This document shows, piece after piece, positions 55,252 to 63,577 of a stretch of 64,000 nucleotides of DNA. The position numbers were made by a program, and so were the translations under genes. Under the pieces are notes generated by a model. That model did not search any database and was not told the origin of the DNA. It was given only the letters and a program-made list of their open reading frames with translations. Positions within the stretch are counted from its first letter, which is position 1, and every line of letters starts with the position of its first letter. This stretch comes from Exilispira sp964581895 (lineage in GTDB: Bacteria; Spirochaetota; JAAYUW01): positions 496,001-560,000 of the forward strand of contig CAZOPR010000001.1 of NCBI GenBank assembly GCA_964581895.1, written 5' to 3'.

Positions 55252-56376
55252 TTAAACAAACTTTAGATCTACATAATTTGAAGTGGATGCTGCTAAAAGT
55301 GCTCCATATGATAAATTAAAATCGACAAAAGAACCAATATTGTATTTATCATAATGATTTTTTAATTGTAGTTCAAGATGATCAGAACTTGCGCCAAGTA
55401 TTTCTATATCATTATCAATTGGTTTTAACCCATCAACTAAAATATCCTGTCTACCAGCTGAGCAAATAAGTCTGAGCATGGTTCCCTTATCTTCAAATTC
55501 TACTAATTCACCAAAGGCATTTTGAGCACTTTTGCCTATTGGTTTCGAAGGCTTAAATTTTTTTTCAATTATCTCAACAGATAGTTTGAAAGTATCTTGT
55601 CTTAAACCTACAATTGGATATCTATTTAAGACATTTAAACCTAAAATCATACTTTCACCAATCCTAAAAAGATTTACCTCTTCTGGCATCTTGCCTTCAA
55701 GTAAAAAAGGAATACCAGATGAATTTGCACCAGATAAGTACTTAAGAGATAAATTAAACTCTTCTTTTACCCAGTTGTAAAGTTTGACTAATAATTCCAT
55801 ATTTTCTTTTGACGGAATTATCCCTCCATAGCAAGCCAAATTTGTACCTAAACCAACTAATTCAATGTTATTAAATTTTATAACATCTTTAACAAAACAA
55901 GATAAAACTTGCTGCCATTTTTTAAAATCTAGATCTTTAACATCTTCTGGAATTAACCCTTCCCTTAAATCTCCTAAATCAATCATAATAATAATTTGCA
56001 TTTTTTTCTTTTGCCTTTTAGATTCAAAATCAAGAGATTGAATAACAGATATTTCTGAAACAAGGCTAATTTCTGAATACTTTACAATCTGCTCTACTTC
56101 AGAAAGAGCTGGTAATCTTAAGTTTAGAAAAGGAATATTTTCATAGTTTTTATTTTGTTTGAAAATTTTTGATTCTTTAATTTTTTTTAAATTTTGCCAT
56201 CTCGAATCAGCAATTCCATCGCAGCCATTATCTACAAAAATTTTTGCGAGATCTGGCGAACCAGAAAGAACTTTTGTTACACCAAATAGATATCCATTTC
56301 TTCTATGGATTTTATTAGATAAATAATTTACATTATGAGCAATCGCTGAAGAGTTACAATAAAGTATACAAGACAT
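55252..56376 (-). CDS. orr: Ornithine racemase-type PLP enzyme
   Basis: Protein of 374 residues of the alanine-racemase N-terminal fold but of the Orr/YhfX-like branch: GVTKVLSGSPDLAKIFVDNG (PLP Lys about 35), GIADSRWQNLKKI, IIIMIDLGDLREG, GLGTNLACYGGIIPSKEN, SGANSSGIPFL and LFRIGESMILGL. In clostridia Orr converts L- to D-ornithine for the B12-dependent ornithine aminomutase. It follows the GlmL-like gene on the same strand, as in the last two genes of that cluster. GGGGG ribosome site before the ATG. Confidence 0.8.
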   Translation of the reverse strand: MSCILYCNSSAIAHNVNYLSNKIHRRNGYLFGVTKVLSGSPDLAKIFVDNGCDGIADSRWQNLKKIKESKIFKQNKNYENIPFLNLRLPALSEVEQIVKYSEISLVSEISVIQSLDFESKRQKKKMQIIIMIDLGDLREGLIPEDVKDLDFKKWQQVLSCFVKDVIKFNNIELVGLGTNLACYGGIIPSKENMELLVKLYNWVKEEFNLSLKYLSGANSSGIPFLLEGKMPEEVNLFRIGESMILGLNVLNRYPIVGLRQDTFKLSVEIIEKKFKPSKPIGKSAQNAFGELVEFEDKGTMLRLICSAGRQDILVDGLKPIDNDIEILGASSDHLELQLKNHYDKYNIGSFVDFNLSYGALLAASTSNYVDLKFV

Positions 56377-56529
56377 CTATACCCCCATTATAAAAAATGA
56401 TACATGAATTATGACATATTATTCATTAAAATTTTTATTTACAGAAAGCTTTTAATAATAAATCTTTATTTATGTATTTTATATATTTTATGTTTTTATA
56501 TATTTTATATTTTTTATATTTTTATGTTT

Positions 56530-57870
56530 TTATAATTCAAGTGATTCTTCCACTGATTGTATAGCCAATTTTAAGGCATCCTCTTTATAATAATCAAGCA
56601 TTGTTCCACATGCTGAAAGAATATATCTTTTATCAATCAAAACAACAGAAGTTTGAAGTGGCAATAACTTCTTATAAACCTCTGCAATTCTTATATTTTC
56701 TAAAATTTGCTTTGCATTTTTTAATCTTGTAAGTGCACCACCACTTCCAATTATATATTTTACAGCAGTTAAATCCTTTCCTTTTATAAATATTTTTCTT
56801 CCATCTGGTCCAAAAGTTTCCAAAATCTGTCCAGCATGTCTTTCGATGGCTGTTCTTACGGCTTTATCAGCCAATGTTAAAGATAAATAGACTTCTTCTT
56901 CCATTTGAGGAAGTGGAGATAATTTTTGTAAATCTAAACCAATAGATTCCTCATCTAAATATTTTTTTACATTTAAGGCATTCACATATACACCAAGATC
57001 CCCTTCTACAGTTCTTTTAGCAAATGGTTCTGGTGCTATTAAAAGTTTTTTATACTTTAATGAGCCTTCTGTTACAGAATGAACATCTGTAGTTGCACCA
57101 CCAACATCTATAACAACTAAATCTCCTAACTTATCATATAAGGCTTCTGCTATTTTTAAAACAGCATAAGGAGTCGGAATTATATCTTTTTTTACAATTT
57201 GTTGAAGTTTATCTATTCCTTTTGCATGAATTATATGTTTCGAAAAAAGTTGCTGTATTGCTTTTCTTGTTGGGTCAATATTGAACTCATCTATCGAAGG
57301 ATATACATTGGGAACTATCTCTAATAGAAAATTTGTGTTTGCAAAAATAGTTTTTATTTCATCTTCAATTACTTTGTTTCCAGCAAAGATTATCGGTATA
57401 TTTAAATTTAATGATGCTAATTTTTGTGCATTTTCAAGAACGATCTGCTGTTCGCCATAATCAACTCCACCAGCAAATAGAATCATATTGGGGTTTGCTT
57501 GTATTATTCTATTTAAGTCAGTTTGAGTTAAAGGACCTGCTGTCAAATATTTTAATACTGCCCCTGCTCCCAATGCAGCTTCTTTTGCGGCTCTTGCAGT
57601 CATCTCCCAAGTCAAGCCTGTAGCTACCATTTTTAAACCACCAGCTGCTGAAGAGTTAGCTACAATATCTTTAACATCAATTTTTTCTATTTTTAAATTG
57701 TCCATTAGATTTTTTTTTGCATTTTCATATCCGACTCTCACATCAGAATCTATTGTCGTAAGGGCTATCCCTTGTCCTATATGCTTTACTTTATCTGTTC
57801 CAATACCAGTAAATCCATTGACTTTCGTAATGGTAGAACCGATTTCTACTGTCAATAAATCAATATTCAT
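56530..57870 (-). CDS. GlmL/MutL-like accessory (reactivating) protein for a B12 mutase
   Basis: The ATG at 57870 is chosen (446 residues): AAAGGGG lies six bases before it, while the frame nine codons earlier has no ribosome site. GlmL pattern: LTVEIGSTITKVNGF at the N-terminus (actin-like ATPase phosphate loop), NSSAAGGLKMVATGLTWEMTA, LFAGGVDYGEQQ and VIDVGGATTDVHSV. Family members accompany glutamate mutase or ornithine aminomutase, which use adenosylcobalamin. No mutase subunit is in the window. With orr it forms a two-gene unit with a 153-base gap of T-rich sequence. Confidence 0.82.
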   Translation of the reverse strand: MNIDLLTVEIGSTITKVNGFTGIGTDKVKHIGQGIALTTIDSDVRVGYENAKKNLMDNLKIEKIDVKDIVANSSAAGGLKMVATGLTWEMTARAAKEAALGAGAVLKYLTAGPLTQTDLNRIIQANPNMILFAGGVDYGEQQIVLENAQKLASLNLNIPIIFAGNKVIEDEIKTIFANTNFLLEIVPNVYPSIDEFNIDPTRKAIQQLFSKHIIHAKGIDKLQQIVKKDIIPTPYAVLKIAEALYDKLGDLVVIDVGGATTDVHSVTEGSLKYKKLLIAPEPFAKRTVEGDLGVYVNALNVKKYLDEESIGLDLQKLSPLPQMEEEVYLSLTLADKAVRTAIERHAGQILETFGPDGRKIFIKGKDLTAVKYIIGSGGALTRLKNAKQILENIRIAEVYKKLLPLQTSVVLIDKRYILSACGTMLDYYKEDALKLAIQSVEESLEL

Positions 57871-57906
57871 AGAAACCCCTTTAATGAAAATATACAAGGC
57901 AACTTA

Positions 57907-57933
57907 ATTATAAAGAAAACTATTAAAAATCAA
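57907..57933 (-). promoter_or_regulatory. Promoter for glmL-orr
   Basis: On the minus strand TTGATT and an exact TATAAT lie 15 bases apart (plus coordinates 57928-57933 and 57907-57912), about 37 bases before the GlmL-like start. The rest of the 350-base gap to rlmN is AT-rich, with no gene or riboswitch seen. Confidence 0.35.
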
Positions 57934-58210
57934 TTAATACTTTGATAATAAATTTACATTATTAAATTAATAGAAGAATAAAAAAAAGAATCAAAAATAA
58001 CATACACATCTAAAATAAATATATAAAATAAAAGATAGCAAAGATTAAATGTTAGTTAGGCAATAAATTTACCAGGCAAAATTAATGGTAGAAAAAAATA
58101 ATAATAAAAAATAAAAATATTGTTATAAGTCTAATAAATCCAAAAATATAAATCATTATAAACATTTATAAATCAGTAATATGTTATAAATTTTCATACT
58201 TTTATCTAAA

Positions 58211-58238
58211 TTGACATTATAAAATTTTATACTAAATT
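58211..58238 (+). promoter_or_regulatory. Promoter of rlmN, very close to the start codon
   Basis: Perfect TTGACA at 58211-58216 and TAAATT at 58233-58238 with a 16-base spacer. Transcription would begin near 58244-58246, only two to four bases before the ATG at 58248. Confidence 0.4.
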
Positions 58239-58247
58239 TTTCTAGCA

Positions 58248-59288
58248 ATGTTAAAGCCAAGATTCACTTTAATTGATATAATTTTAGATGAACAAATAAA
58301 AAAAATTATTATAGATGAAGGTAAAATTAAACCTTTCAGAATTGAACAATTTCTTCAATGGATATTTAATTATTCATATTTTGATTTAGGTAAGATGTCA
58401 AATCTTGATAAACTTAGCAAGAAATTCTTTTCTGAAAATATAGAAATCTTACCATTAAAAATAAGTTCTACACTAAAAGAAGAAGAAACAGATACAATAA
58501 AGATTCTACTTGAAACCCAGGATAGCTATTTAATAGAAATGGTAATCCTGAAAGATGATGGAAGAAACACATTATGTTTGTCTTCACAAATTGGATGTCC
58601 AATGGGTTGCAAATTTTGTGCAACAGGAAATGTCGGATATTCAAGGAATCTCAGTTCAAGCGAAATGTTATGGGAATTTTTAATAGCCCGACAATTGGTT
58701 CAAAAGGTAGATAATATTGTCATAATGGGAATGGGAGAGCCTTTTCTTAATTTCAATAATGTTGAAAAATTTATTAAAGCACTGGTTCTTAATAAAATTA
58801 AGCCATTTTCTGCAAGAAGAATTACTATTTCAACATCTGGTATAAAAAATTTTGCAAAAAAAATGGTTGAACTTAATCTTCCAGTGAAATTATCTATATC
58901 ACTACATTCACCTTTTGATGATATTAGAAAACAACTTATGCCAAATTCATTAACTATGTCTGAATTATTAGATGAATGCGATTTTTATGCAAAAAATATA
59001 GATAAAAGAATTACTTTCGAATATATTTTAATAGACGGAATAACCGACACAGAGCAATCTATCTCTGAACTTGTAAAAATAGCCAAAAGGTACTCTGCAT
59101 TTATAAATCTTATTTCTTATAATGAAGTTGAAGGAATTGATTACAAATCCTCAAAAAAAGAAAGATTAATAACTTCCTATTTAGATAAAGAAAATATTAG
59201 ATATTCCTTTAGATATAAAAGAGGACAAAAAATTAAGGGAGCATGTGGTCAACTTGTCTGGGAAAGAAAAAAAAATCAACAATCTTAA
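58248..59288 (+). CDS. rlmN: Dual-specificity RNA methyltransferase RlmN
   Basis: Protein of 346 residues. Radical-SAM cysteines C117, C121 and C124 (IGCPMGCKFCATG), MGMGEPFLN, RRITISTSGI, KLSISLHSPFDDIRKQLMP and the C-terminal C333 in GACGQL, the resolving cysteine. It methylates A2503 of 23S rRNA and A37 of some tRNAs. There is no Shine-Dalgarno and the promoter sits almost on the ATG. It overlaps the next gene by 44 bases. Confidence 0.96.
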   Translation: MLKPRFTLIDIILDEQIKKIIIDEGKIKPFRIEQFLQWIFNYSYFDLGKMSNLDKLSKKFFSENIEILPLKISSTLKEEETDTIKILLETQDSYLIEMVILKDDGRNTLCLSSQIGCPMGCKFCATGNVGYSRNLSSSEMLWEFLIARQLVQKVDNIVIMGMGEPFLNFNNVEKFIKALVLNKIKPFSARRITISTSGIKNFAKKMVELNLPVKLSISLHSPFDDIRKQLMPNSLTMSELLDECDFYAKNIDKRITFEYILIDGITDTEQSISELVKIAKRYSAFINLISYNEVEGIDYKSSKKERLITSYLDKENIRYSFRYKRGQKIKGACGQLVWERKKNQQS

Positions 59289-60222
59289 AATAATAGCATC
59301 TTTAAATTTTACTTTGATTTTCTTCTCTTTATTTGAAATAATCTCTAAAAAAATTGAATTGAATTCCATAGTTCTTACTGGAATAAGATTTTTTTTTGGT
59401 GGTTTATTTATTCTTATTTTGTTTTTTAAAAGTGTTTATAAAGAATTTTCTATATTAAAACTCAAGCAAAAACTGCAAGTTTTATTAACAGGTTTTTTGA
59501 ATGTCTGTATTGCTATGCTGTCATTACAATTTGCAGTGAAATTAGGTAATGCAACTACTTCTGCAATAATAATAAGCTCAAATCCTGTTTTTGTCTTTAT
59601 AATTCAGACTTTTTTAGAAAAATTTTTTATCAGGAATAAAGATAATTTTAAGTCCGAAAATCTTTTTTCTATTCTTATTCAATTTATCCTGCTTTTAATA
59701 GGTGTTTTTGGAGTTTTTATAGTCATATATAAAAAAGATAAAGGCGATAATAGCATTTCGATTTTTTTAGCTATTTTAGCTTCACTAAGCTTTGCATTAT
59801 ATACAATTTTAAGTAAAAAACTGCTAAAACAAATTACAGCAGTAACTTTAAATTCAATATCTTTCACTTTCAATGGATTATTACTTATTATTTCATCTTT
59901 TATCTTTTATAAAAATGATATTTTTTTATTTATTAGAAATATCAATGTTGAAAAAATTATTTTATTATCTACACTCTCTTTTGGGGTAACAGGTTTAGCA
60001 TACATAACATATTTTTATGCATTAAAACATCTTGACGCAATAAAGGTTTCTTTAGTATTTTATTTAAAACCAATCGTTGTTTTAATATTAAATAGTATTA
60101 TTTTATTTGAAACTGTTGGCTTTAATAAAATATTAGGTATATGTATTATTTTGACTTCTCTTTTCATATATATAAATCTTGATAAAATAAGAAAATTATT
60201 AAAAAATTTATCTAAAAATTAA
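59245..60222 (+). CDS. EamA/DMT-family transporter
   Basis: Protein of about 325 residues with roughly ten membrane segments in two EamA halves (TGIRFFFGGLFILILFF in the first, FGVTGLAYITYFYALKHLDAIKVSLVFYLKPIVVLIL in the second). Such proteins export amino acids or other metabolites; substrate unknown. The start is inside rlmN: GTG 59245, with AAGGGAG ending only three bases upstream, or TTG 59254, with the same site 12 bases away. No ATG is available early. Confidence 0.82.
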   Translation: MVNLSGKEKKINNLKIIASLNFTLIFFSLFEIISKKIELNSIVLTGIRFFFGGLFILILFFKSVYKEFSILKLKQKLQVLLTGFLNVCIAMLSLQFAVKLGNATTSAIIISSNPVFVFIIQTFLEKFFIRNKDNFKSENLFSILIQFILLLIGVFGVFIVIYKKDKGDNSISIFLAILASLSFALYTILSKKLLKQITAVTLNSISFTFNGLLLIISSFIFYKNDIFLFIRNINVEKIILLSTLSFGVTGLAYITYFYALKHLDAIKVSLVFYLKPIVVLILNSIILFETVGFNKILGICIILTSLFIYINLDKIRKLLKNLSKN

Positions 60223-60237
60223 ATTATTGGAGGTCTT

Positions 60238-60495
60238 ATGCCAACTTATGAATTTCATTGTAATAATTGTGACAATAATTTTGAAAAATGGTTTTCTATG
60301 ACTGAAGAACATAAGACAAATTGTCCAAATTGTGGTTCTGATAATGTAAGAAAAGTTTTTTCAGCAGGAAGTGGAATATTATTTAAGGGGAGTGGCTTTT
60401 ATTGCACAGATTACAAAGATAAAAAGAAAGAAGAAAAAAATTCTTGCTGCTCTAATAATACAACCTGCAGCTGCTCAAATTCAAAGACTAATTAA
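60238..60495 (+). CDS. FmdB-family zinc ribbon protein
   Basis: Protein of 85 residues. PTYEFHCNNCDNNFEKW and CPNCGSDNVRKVFSA give the paired CxxC zinc ribbon, and GSGFYCTDYK matches the FmdB C-terminal pattern. The extra tail is Cys/Ser/Asn-rich (CCSNNTTCSCS). FmdB-type proteins are put forward as regulators, but few are tested. GGAGG site; 15 bases after the transporter gene. Confidence 0.9.
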   Translation: MPTYEFHCNNCDNNFEKWFSMTEEHKTNCPNCGSDNVRKVFSAGSGILFKGSGFYCTDYKDKKKEEKNSCCSNNTTCSCSNSKTN

Positions 60496-60505
60496 ATTGT
60501 AATAA

Positions 60506-60811
60506 TTATGATTTAATTGAAGAGATAAATGAATAGATCCCTATAAGAAAAAATGCACCAAACAAGGTTGCAAGTGTATTAATACCAAGTGGCCATTGGG
60601 TAAGTATTTTAAAAAAATCATTTAAGAAATATGAACCTAATGCAGCACCTATTAAACCAAAAAATACTGCAAGTAAAAACCAAAAATTAGTATTAAATTT
60701 CTTTTTTAAAAAATAATAATAATAAAGAGCACTTCCAAAACCAATTATGGAATAAAAAAGTATATGAAAAATAAATCTGATAACAGGATCATTTAAAATG
60801 TTATATTGCAT
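60506..60811 (-). CDS. Small three-helix membrane protein
   Basis: Protein of 101 residues with about three membrane segments. FFGLIGAALGSYF and GINTLATLFGAFFLIGIY resemble the small transglycosylase-associated/GlsB-type membrane proteins, but the match is weak. GAGG site. Last gene of the cyclase-lipoprotein unit; its start is nine bases after the lipoprotein gene. It converges on the FmdB gene with an AATTAAAT/ATTTAATT inverted repeat spanning the two ends. Confidence 0.6.
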   Translation of the reverse strand: MQYNILNDPVIRFIFHILFYSIIGFGSALYYYYFLKKKFNTNFWFLLAVFFGLIGAALGSYFLNDFFKILTQWPLGINTLATLFGAFFLIGIYSFISSIKS

Positions 60812-60819
60812 TCATAGCC

Positions 60820-61419
60820 TCACTTAAAATTAAATATTACTCTATTTGAAGAAGTGGAAAAAGCTGGAGTATAAATATAAGGACCTTTAATATCTTTACC
60901 TATCGGTATCAAATAAATTGTAAGTGATTTCCCTTTTGCATATAGTTCTGATAAATTATTCTTATTATCCTTCTGTACAATCAAATAGGTATCCCTAATT
61001 GTTCCACTTGTATTTGAAGATTCTGGATAAAAAATATTATTAAAATAAAAAGTAAATTGAAAGTTTTTAAATGTTTTAAATTCATCTATCTCATTAGATG
61101 ATGGAATGCTATCAATAAAAACCCATTCATGTAAATCTTGGTCGAAATAACAAAAGGAAGCTTGATTTAAAAAATTTGAAGAATCTCTATAAAAAAAATA
61201 ATAACCTTGGAAATATGATTCGTCGTTTGTACAGGTAAAAGTGATGGATTTGTTTTCAAATTCAGAGCTATCTTCAATAGTTGCAGAACTATATTCAGCA
61301 ATAGGGATATTTAAAGTTGGAAGAACTTGTGGAATTCCACAACTTGTAAAATATAAAAGTGAAGATATAAAAGTAAAAAGAAGAAAAATTACAATAGAAA
61401 TCTTTTTAGATATTACCAT
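60820..61419 (-). CDS. Putative lipoprotein, function unknown
   Basis: Protein of 199 residues. A signal peptide (about 6-25) ends in a lipobox-like LYFTSC followed by Gly, so the Cys would be lipidated. The mature part is beta-rich with many aromatic residues (YFQGYYFFYRDSS, FTFYFNNIFYPESS) and no named domain. It is 19 bases downstream of the cyclase gene on the same strand, so probably a partner in the same unit. No clear ribosome site. Confidence 0.68.
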   Translation of the reverse strand: MVISKKISIVIFLLFTFISSLLYFTSCGIPQVLPTLNIPIAEYSSATIEDSSEFENKSITFTCTNDESYFQGYYFFYRDSSNFLNQASFCYFDQDLHEWVFIDSIPSSNEIDEFKTFKNFQFTFYFNNIFYPESSNTSGTIRDTYLIVQKDNKNNLSELYAKGKSLTIYLIPIGKDIKGPYIYTPAFSTSSNRVIFNFK

Positions 61420-61437
61420 AAGGCTACAGATTAAATA

Positions 61438-63525
61438 TTATACTTTAACTTTTTTATATTTTTTTAATAAAGATTCAATATCAAAACCTTCTTTTACATC
61501 TACCAATTCATAAATCGATACTGGAATACTTTTCCCTTTAACTTTAATTTTATCAAGAAGTCTACAAATAAAAAAATCTTTGACTTTTTCATAAGTAAAT
61601 TCTGAAATTATTATATTGGTACTGTATATCTTATTTGTGCCTTCCAATCTCGCACCAGTATTAACTGTGTCTCCTATCAAAGTATAGTCCATTCTACTTG
61701 TAGAACCCATATTTCCAACGATTGCATCTCCTGTATTAATACCTATTCCTATGTTCAATCTATATTCAGGAGGCATTTCTTGATTAAATGACTCTAACTC
61801 TTTCATCATTTCAAGGGCAGTTAAACACGCTAAAGTTGCATGATCTTCTTGTGGAAGTGGAGCATTCCAGAAAGCCATTATCTCATCACCGACATATTTA
61901 TCCAAAGTACCTTCATACTTAAAAATAGTAGTTGTCATCCTTGAAAGGTAATTATTTAAAATTCCAACAATTTCTTCAGGTTGGTATTTTTCAGACAATG
62001 TCGTAAAACTTCTTATATCTGAAAATAAAACAGTTATTTCTTTTCTTTCACCGCCAAGTTTTATCATTTCTGGATGCTTCAAAAGCTCATCAACTATAAC
62101 TTTTGATACAAAGTTAGAAAAAGTATTTCTAATGAATTTCTTTTCTTTTTCTTCTGTAAGAATTCTATAAGCAATCAATCCTATAAAGGATAATAATATC
62201 GATAAAATTACTGATGAAAATGGTATCAAAATATTTTTCTTAAATAACCAGAATGAAGCAAAAGAATAAACAAAGAGAACTATACCGACAAACAAATATG
62301 ATCTTAAAGTTGAAAATCTTGAAATGATAATCATAACAACCAAAGACATAAATAAAATTAACAGCACTGAATAAATGTAAGGCAATTCATAATAAAAAGA
62401 ATTTTGCATCAATTGGTTAAAACCTAAAGCGAGCCATTCTACTCCATACATCATTCCTGCTGGGGTTGGTTTGTAGTCTCTTGCGGCTCCGGTTGTATAA
62501 ACTCCAATGAAAATATCCTTATCTTTGAAATATACCTCTTTAGTTTCTTTATCAATTTGATCTGGATTGTATAGATCATATATGGATATTCCATGAAATA
62601 AAGAACCAGCATTTCCCACATAATTTATTCTCATTTGACCGTAAATATCAATAGGAATTTTAATATTCTTTGAAGGGATTGTAATATAACGACCAAAATC
62701 AATTTCAATATCCTTAAAAGAAACTCCTATCCTATCCAGATAATACAAAAATACCTGATTAAAATAAATATTATTATCATAAACATAAACTAATGGAAAA
62801 AATCTTACGATTTGATCCTGTAAAGATACAGTTGAAGGTGAACCAAAAGCTTTTTCACAGCCAATATATTCTTTATATGGCGGGATAATTTCTTTCCAAT
62901 ACAATGAATTCAGATATTGAATAAGAGAATCATTTAGGACTTCTCCTTTGAATTTTGCCTTATTAAGTGGGATAGAATAATTGTCTTTTATATATTCACT
63001 TTCATATTCACCATATGTCGTATTTGATTTTTTAGCTTCAAGATAAAACTGCATGTAAACTTTACCAAGTTTTTTTATAGTGTTAGCAAGCAATTTGTCT
63101 TCATCTTCTTTTAGGTTTTGGGAAGATTTGCCTTGATCTGATCTTTTAGAAAGAAATGCTATATCTAATACTACCCCATTTGGTATTGGATTTCCTTTTG
63201 AATCAATAAAAGATTCTATAACTGGTACATACATCCATCGAGGGAATGGCCATTCACCCATTTTATCTGCTTGTAAAGATCTCGAATCAACGATAACTAA
63301 TTCTATCGATGGAATAACATTTGGATTTTCCTGTGTTACTTCAATTCCTTCTTTTACTTCTTTGGGGGCAGAACCAGGAATTTTTAAATCTGTAAATAAA
63401 TCAAAAATAGTAGATCTATCGAATGGGAGAAAAACATAATATAATAAAATAATTACCAATGAAACAAAAATAGCTATTAATATAGGGACTACCAGTTTGT
63501 TCTTTTTCAATCCCTTTAAATTCAT
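61438..63525 (-). CDS. CHASE2-domain class III adenylate cyclase
   Basis: Protein of 695 residues. N-terminal membrane helix (about 11-33), a periplasmic CHASE2 sensor (about 55-370; IELVIVDSRSLQ, GVVLDIAFLSKRS, IFIGVYTTGAARDYKPTPAG), then about three membrane helices (about 383-455) and the cyclase (about 495-680). Catalytic residues look complete: VLFSDIRSF and YVGDEIMAFW (metal Asp pair), Lys in LDKYVGD and YTLIGDTVN (adenine recognition), and NTGARLE (transition-state Asn/Arg). It probably makes cAMP in response to a periplasmic signal. AAGAGG site. Confidence 0.92.
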   Translation of the reverse strand: MNLKGLKKNKLVVPILIAIFVSLVIILLYYVFLPFDRSTIFDLFTDLKIPGSAPKEVKEGIEVTQENPNVIPSIELVIVDSRSLQADKMGEWPFPRWMYVPVIESFIDSKGNPIPNGVVLDIAFLSKRSDQGKSSQNLKEDEDKLLANTIKKLGKVYMQFYLEAKKSNTTYGEYESEYIKDNYSIPLNKAKFKGEVLNDSLIQYLNSLYWKEIIPPYKEYIGCEKAFGSPSTVSLQDQIVRFFPLVYVYDNNIYFNQVFLYYLDRIGVSFKDIEIDFGRYITIPSKNIKIPIDIYGQMRINYVGNAGSLFHGISIYDLYNPDQIDKETKEVYFKDKDIFIGVYTTGAARDYKPTPAGMMYGVEWLALGFNQLMQNSFYYELPYIYSVLLILFMSLVVMIIISRFSTLRSYLFVGIVLFVYSFASFWLFKKNILIPFSSVILSILLSFIGLIAYRILTEEKEKKFIRNTFSNFVSKVIVDELLKHPEMIKLGGERKEITVLFSDIRSFTTLSEKYQPEEIVGILNNYLSRMTTTIFKYEGTLDKYVGDEIMAFWNAPLPQEDHATLACLTALEMMKELESFNQEMPPEYRLNIGIGINTGDAIVGNMGSTSRMDYTLIGDTVNTGARLEGTNKIYSTNIIISEFTYEKVKDFFICRLLDKIKVKGKSIPVSIYELVDVKEGFDIESLLKKYKKVKV

Positions 63526-63577
63526 TGTTGCCTCTTTTTTTAACAGTACTATTTTTTCTATATTTTTATAATAATAC

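Noticed and set aside
57900..58247. Cobalamin riboswitch upstream of the GlmL-like gene
   Set aside because: The gap is almost entirely A and T and has none of the conserved GC-rich B12-box elements.
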